From NCBI GenBank assembly GCA_035772405.1, contig JAYKKM010000121.1:1336001-1400000 (forward strand): DNA of 64,000 nt, in the 5' to 3' direction. Made by a program: the position numbers and the translations under genes. The notes under the pieces were generated by a model that was given only the letters and a program-made list of their open reading frames with translations, ran no database searches and was not told the origin of the DNA. Below, in pieces: positions 63,401 to 64,000 of the stretch (position 1 is the first letter of the stretch; every line of letters begins with the position of its first letter). Origin of the DNA: Chrysogorgia sp. JL179-B06. Taxonomy: Eukaryota; Cnidaria; Anthozoa; Scleralcyonacea; Chrysogorgiidae.

Positions 63401-63760
63401 AGTTTTTGAATTCAGAGTCAAATATCTGATCATTAGCCCAAGTCTCAGTGCCACTAACTGAATCTTTGATTGAAGTTCACCCACCATGAATTCATCAATC
63501 TTACTAAGAACACTTTGTATGTTTTGATGAATTATCTTGAGGCCACAAGATTTAGCGATGTTACTCAGTTTATATGGAAGGTATATTTTATCGGTGTTCA
63601 ATTCATCATTTATAGAAACATCAATCAATGTGGCAGACAAGCAGCGACGGCAGGGGATTTGGATATCTCATATCCATCACCAACACATTTAAGATGAAAA
63701 TCTGACTTACACAATACACACTGTAGGCGAGGTTGAGTTTTCTTAAAACTTTAAAGGCAG
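63395..63760 (-). pseudogene. LINE N-terminal endonuclease and zinc-finger-like region
   Basis: The minus strand encodes a CxxC...HxxC stretch (QCVLCKSDFHLKCVG, near 63720), as found before the endonuclease in some CR1/Jockey-group elements. The endonuclease start (GLKIIHQNIQSVLSKIDEFM) follows and, after a frameshift, ETWANDQIFDSEFKN. The pieces are colinear with the endonuclease fragment at 62230-62575. Confidence 0.65.
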
Positions 63761-63790
63761 GAGGGACAGGTTAGGCCTGGATTAACAGCA

Positions 63791-63982
63791 ATGTCGCTAC
63801 ACAGAAGAAGTAAATTGATAAGGAGAAGCTTCCGAGTAAGCTTAATAGCTCGTAGACACAAAGTGCTCGAAGCCGTAGATTGTTTGACAATGAGGGATGC
63901 TCTACTATTACCCGAAGCAGTACGTGAGTCGCATTTAGATAGACTTTTGGCAATTATTATTGGTAAATGTGTTTATATATAA
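63791..63982 (+). CDS. unidentified 63-codon frame, possible first exon
   Basis: The frame MSLHRRSKLIRRSFRVSLIA RRHKVLEAVDCLT is arginine-rich, then ends LLPEAVRESHLDRLLAIII. A GGTAAATG sequence at the end (63960) could be a donor site. No known domain; it is at the window edge, so a continuing gene cannot be tested. Confidence 0.3.
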   Translation: MSLHRRSKLIRRSFRVSLIARRHKVLEAVDCLTMRDALLLPEAVRESHLDRLLAIIIGKCVYI

Positions 63983-64000
63983 GCAGTTTCAGAACGTTGT

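Larger units (their letters stand above)
59783..63760 (-). mobile_element. Jockey/CR1-group non-LTR retrotransposon, interrupted
   Basis: Minus-strand order: a zinc-finger-like stretch CVLCKSDFHLKCVG (63720); endonuclease start LKIIHQNIQSVLSKIDEFM and TETWANDQIFDSEF (63550-63400); an insert of about 0.8 kb (roughly 62583-63400); endonuclease continuation RRDRGSKGGGIAVFARNDLS and VIILGDFNCNLL (62570-62240); a MITE; RT (61912-60623 and 60626-60420); and a C-terminal part (GMLGRIRSNLTTYC, PILDYCDSVWSCCGKGN) to about 60000. It ends in a short (CTAT)n tail at 59783-59796. Several frameshifts are present. Confidence 0.82.

Noticed and set aside
1..64000. tRNA, rRNA genes, CRISPR arrays, riboswitches
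   Set aside because: No B-box-like GGTTCRANYCC in a cloverleaf context, no rRNA core sequence and no regularly spaced identical repeats with unique spacers were found by eye; a covariance search would be needed to exclude tRNAs firmly.

Overview
The window looks like a repeat-dominated stretch of a low-GC invertebrate nuclear genome. Spliced gene remnants with GT/AG borders, L2-type and R2-like LINEs, Penelope-like elements, Ty3/gypsy and BEL/Pao remnants, hAT and MULE relics and many foldback MITEs fit an early-branching metazoan such as a cnidarian or sponge; the sequence alone does not decide which. I see no bacterial operons, no CRISPR array, no convincing tRNA or rRNA gene, and no host gene that is clearly intact. 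Almost every coding remnant is mobile-element-derived and carries frameshifts, stops or insertions.

Layout. 1-6650 is a satellite array (units about 74-109 bp, with higher-order periods). It is interrupted at 6652-8567 by a composite structure of two almost identical 285-bp TIR repeats in direct orientation around 1.35 kb of unique DNA, then resumes to about 8990. 9-13 kb holds a TA-flanked MITE, a BEL/Pao gag-like fragment and a nest: a foldback element split by captured DNA that itself contains a hAT element with a perfect 8-bp target duplication. 13.5-15.3 kb is a Penelope-like element (minus). 15.5-16.2 kb is a MULE transposase relic (minus). 17.4-21.2 kb is a decayed DUF6589-type gene (plus), followed tail-to-tail by a RecQ-family helicase pseudogene (minus, 22.5-24.1 kb). 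24.5-25.1 kb is a deleted hAT element. 26.0-29.0 kb is an L2-like LINE with a long open EN-RT frame, inserted into a minus-strand coding remnant. 30.2-33.8 kb is a TIR-bounded element with a 3-bp TTA duplication, carrying a decayed multi-exon gene of an uncharacterised family.

35-40 kb holds MITEs and a LINE tail with a MITE nested inside a MITE. 40.0-43.8 kb is a Ty3/gypsy element with 143-bp LTRs that splits an unknown exon. 44.4-46.2 kb is a second RecQ-family pseudogene (plus). 47.4-49.85 kb is a LINE inserted in a LINE, which in turn is inserted into a second DUF6589-type pseudogene (minus, to 51.95 kb). 52.6-56.1 kb has two gypsy fragments around an R2-like LINE. 58.6-59.8 kb is a Penelope-like element with inverted terminal repeats. 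59.8-63.8 kb is an interrupted non-LTR retrotransposon.

The most interesting signals are: (i) the repeated tail-to-tail pairing of DUF6589-type and RecQ-type remnants at two independent loci, which suggests one large mobile element encoding both; (ii) the 3.6-kb TIR/TTA element carrying an uncharacterised gene; and (iii) the composite paired-MITE insertion in the satellite.
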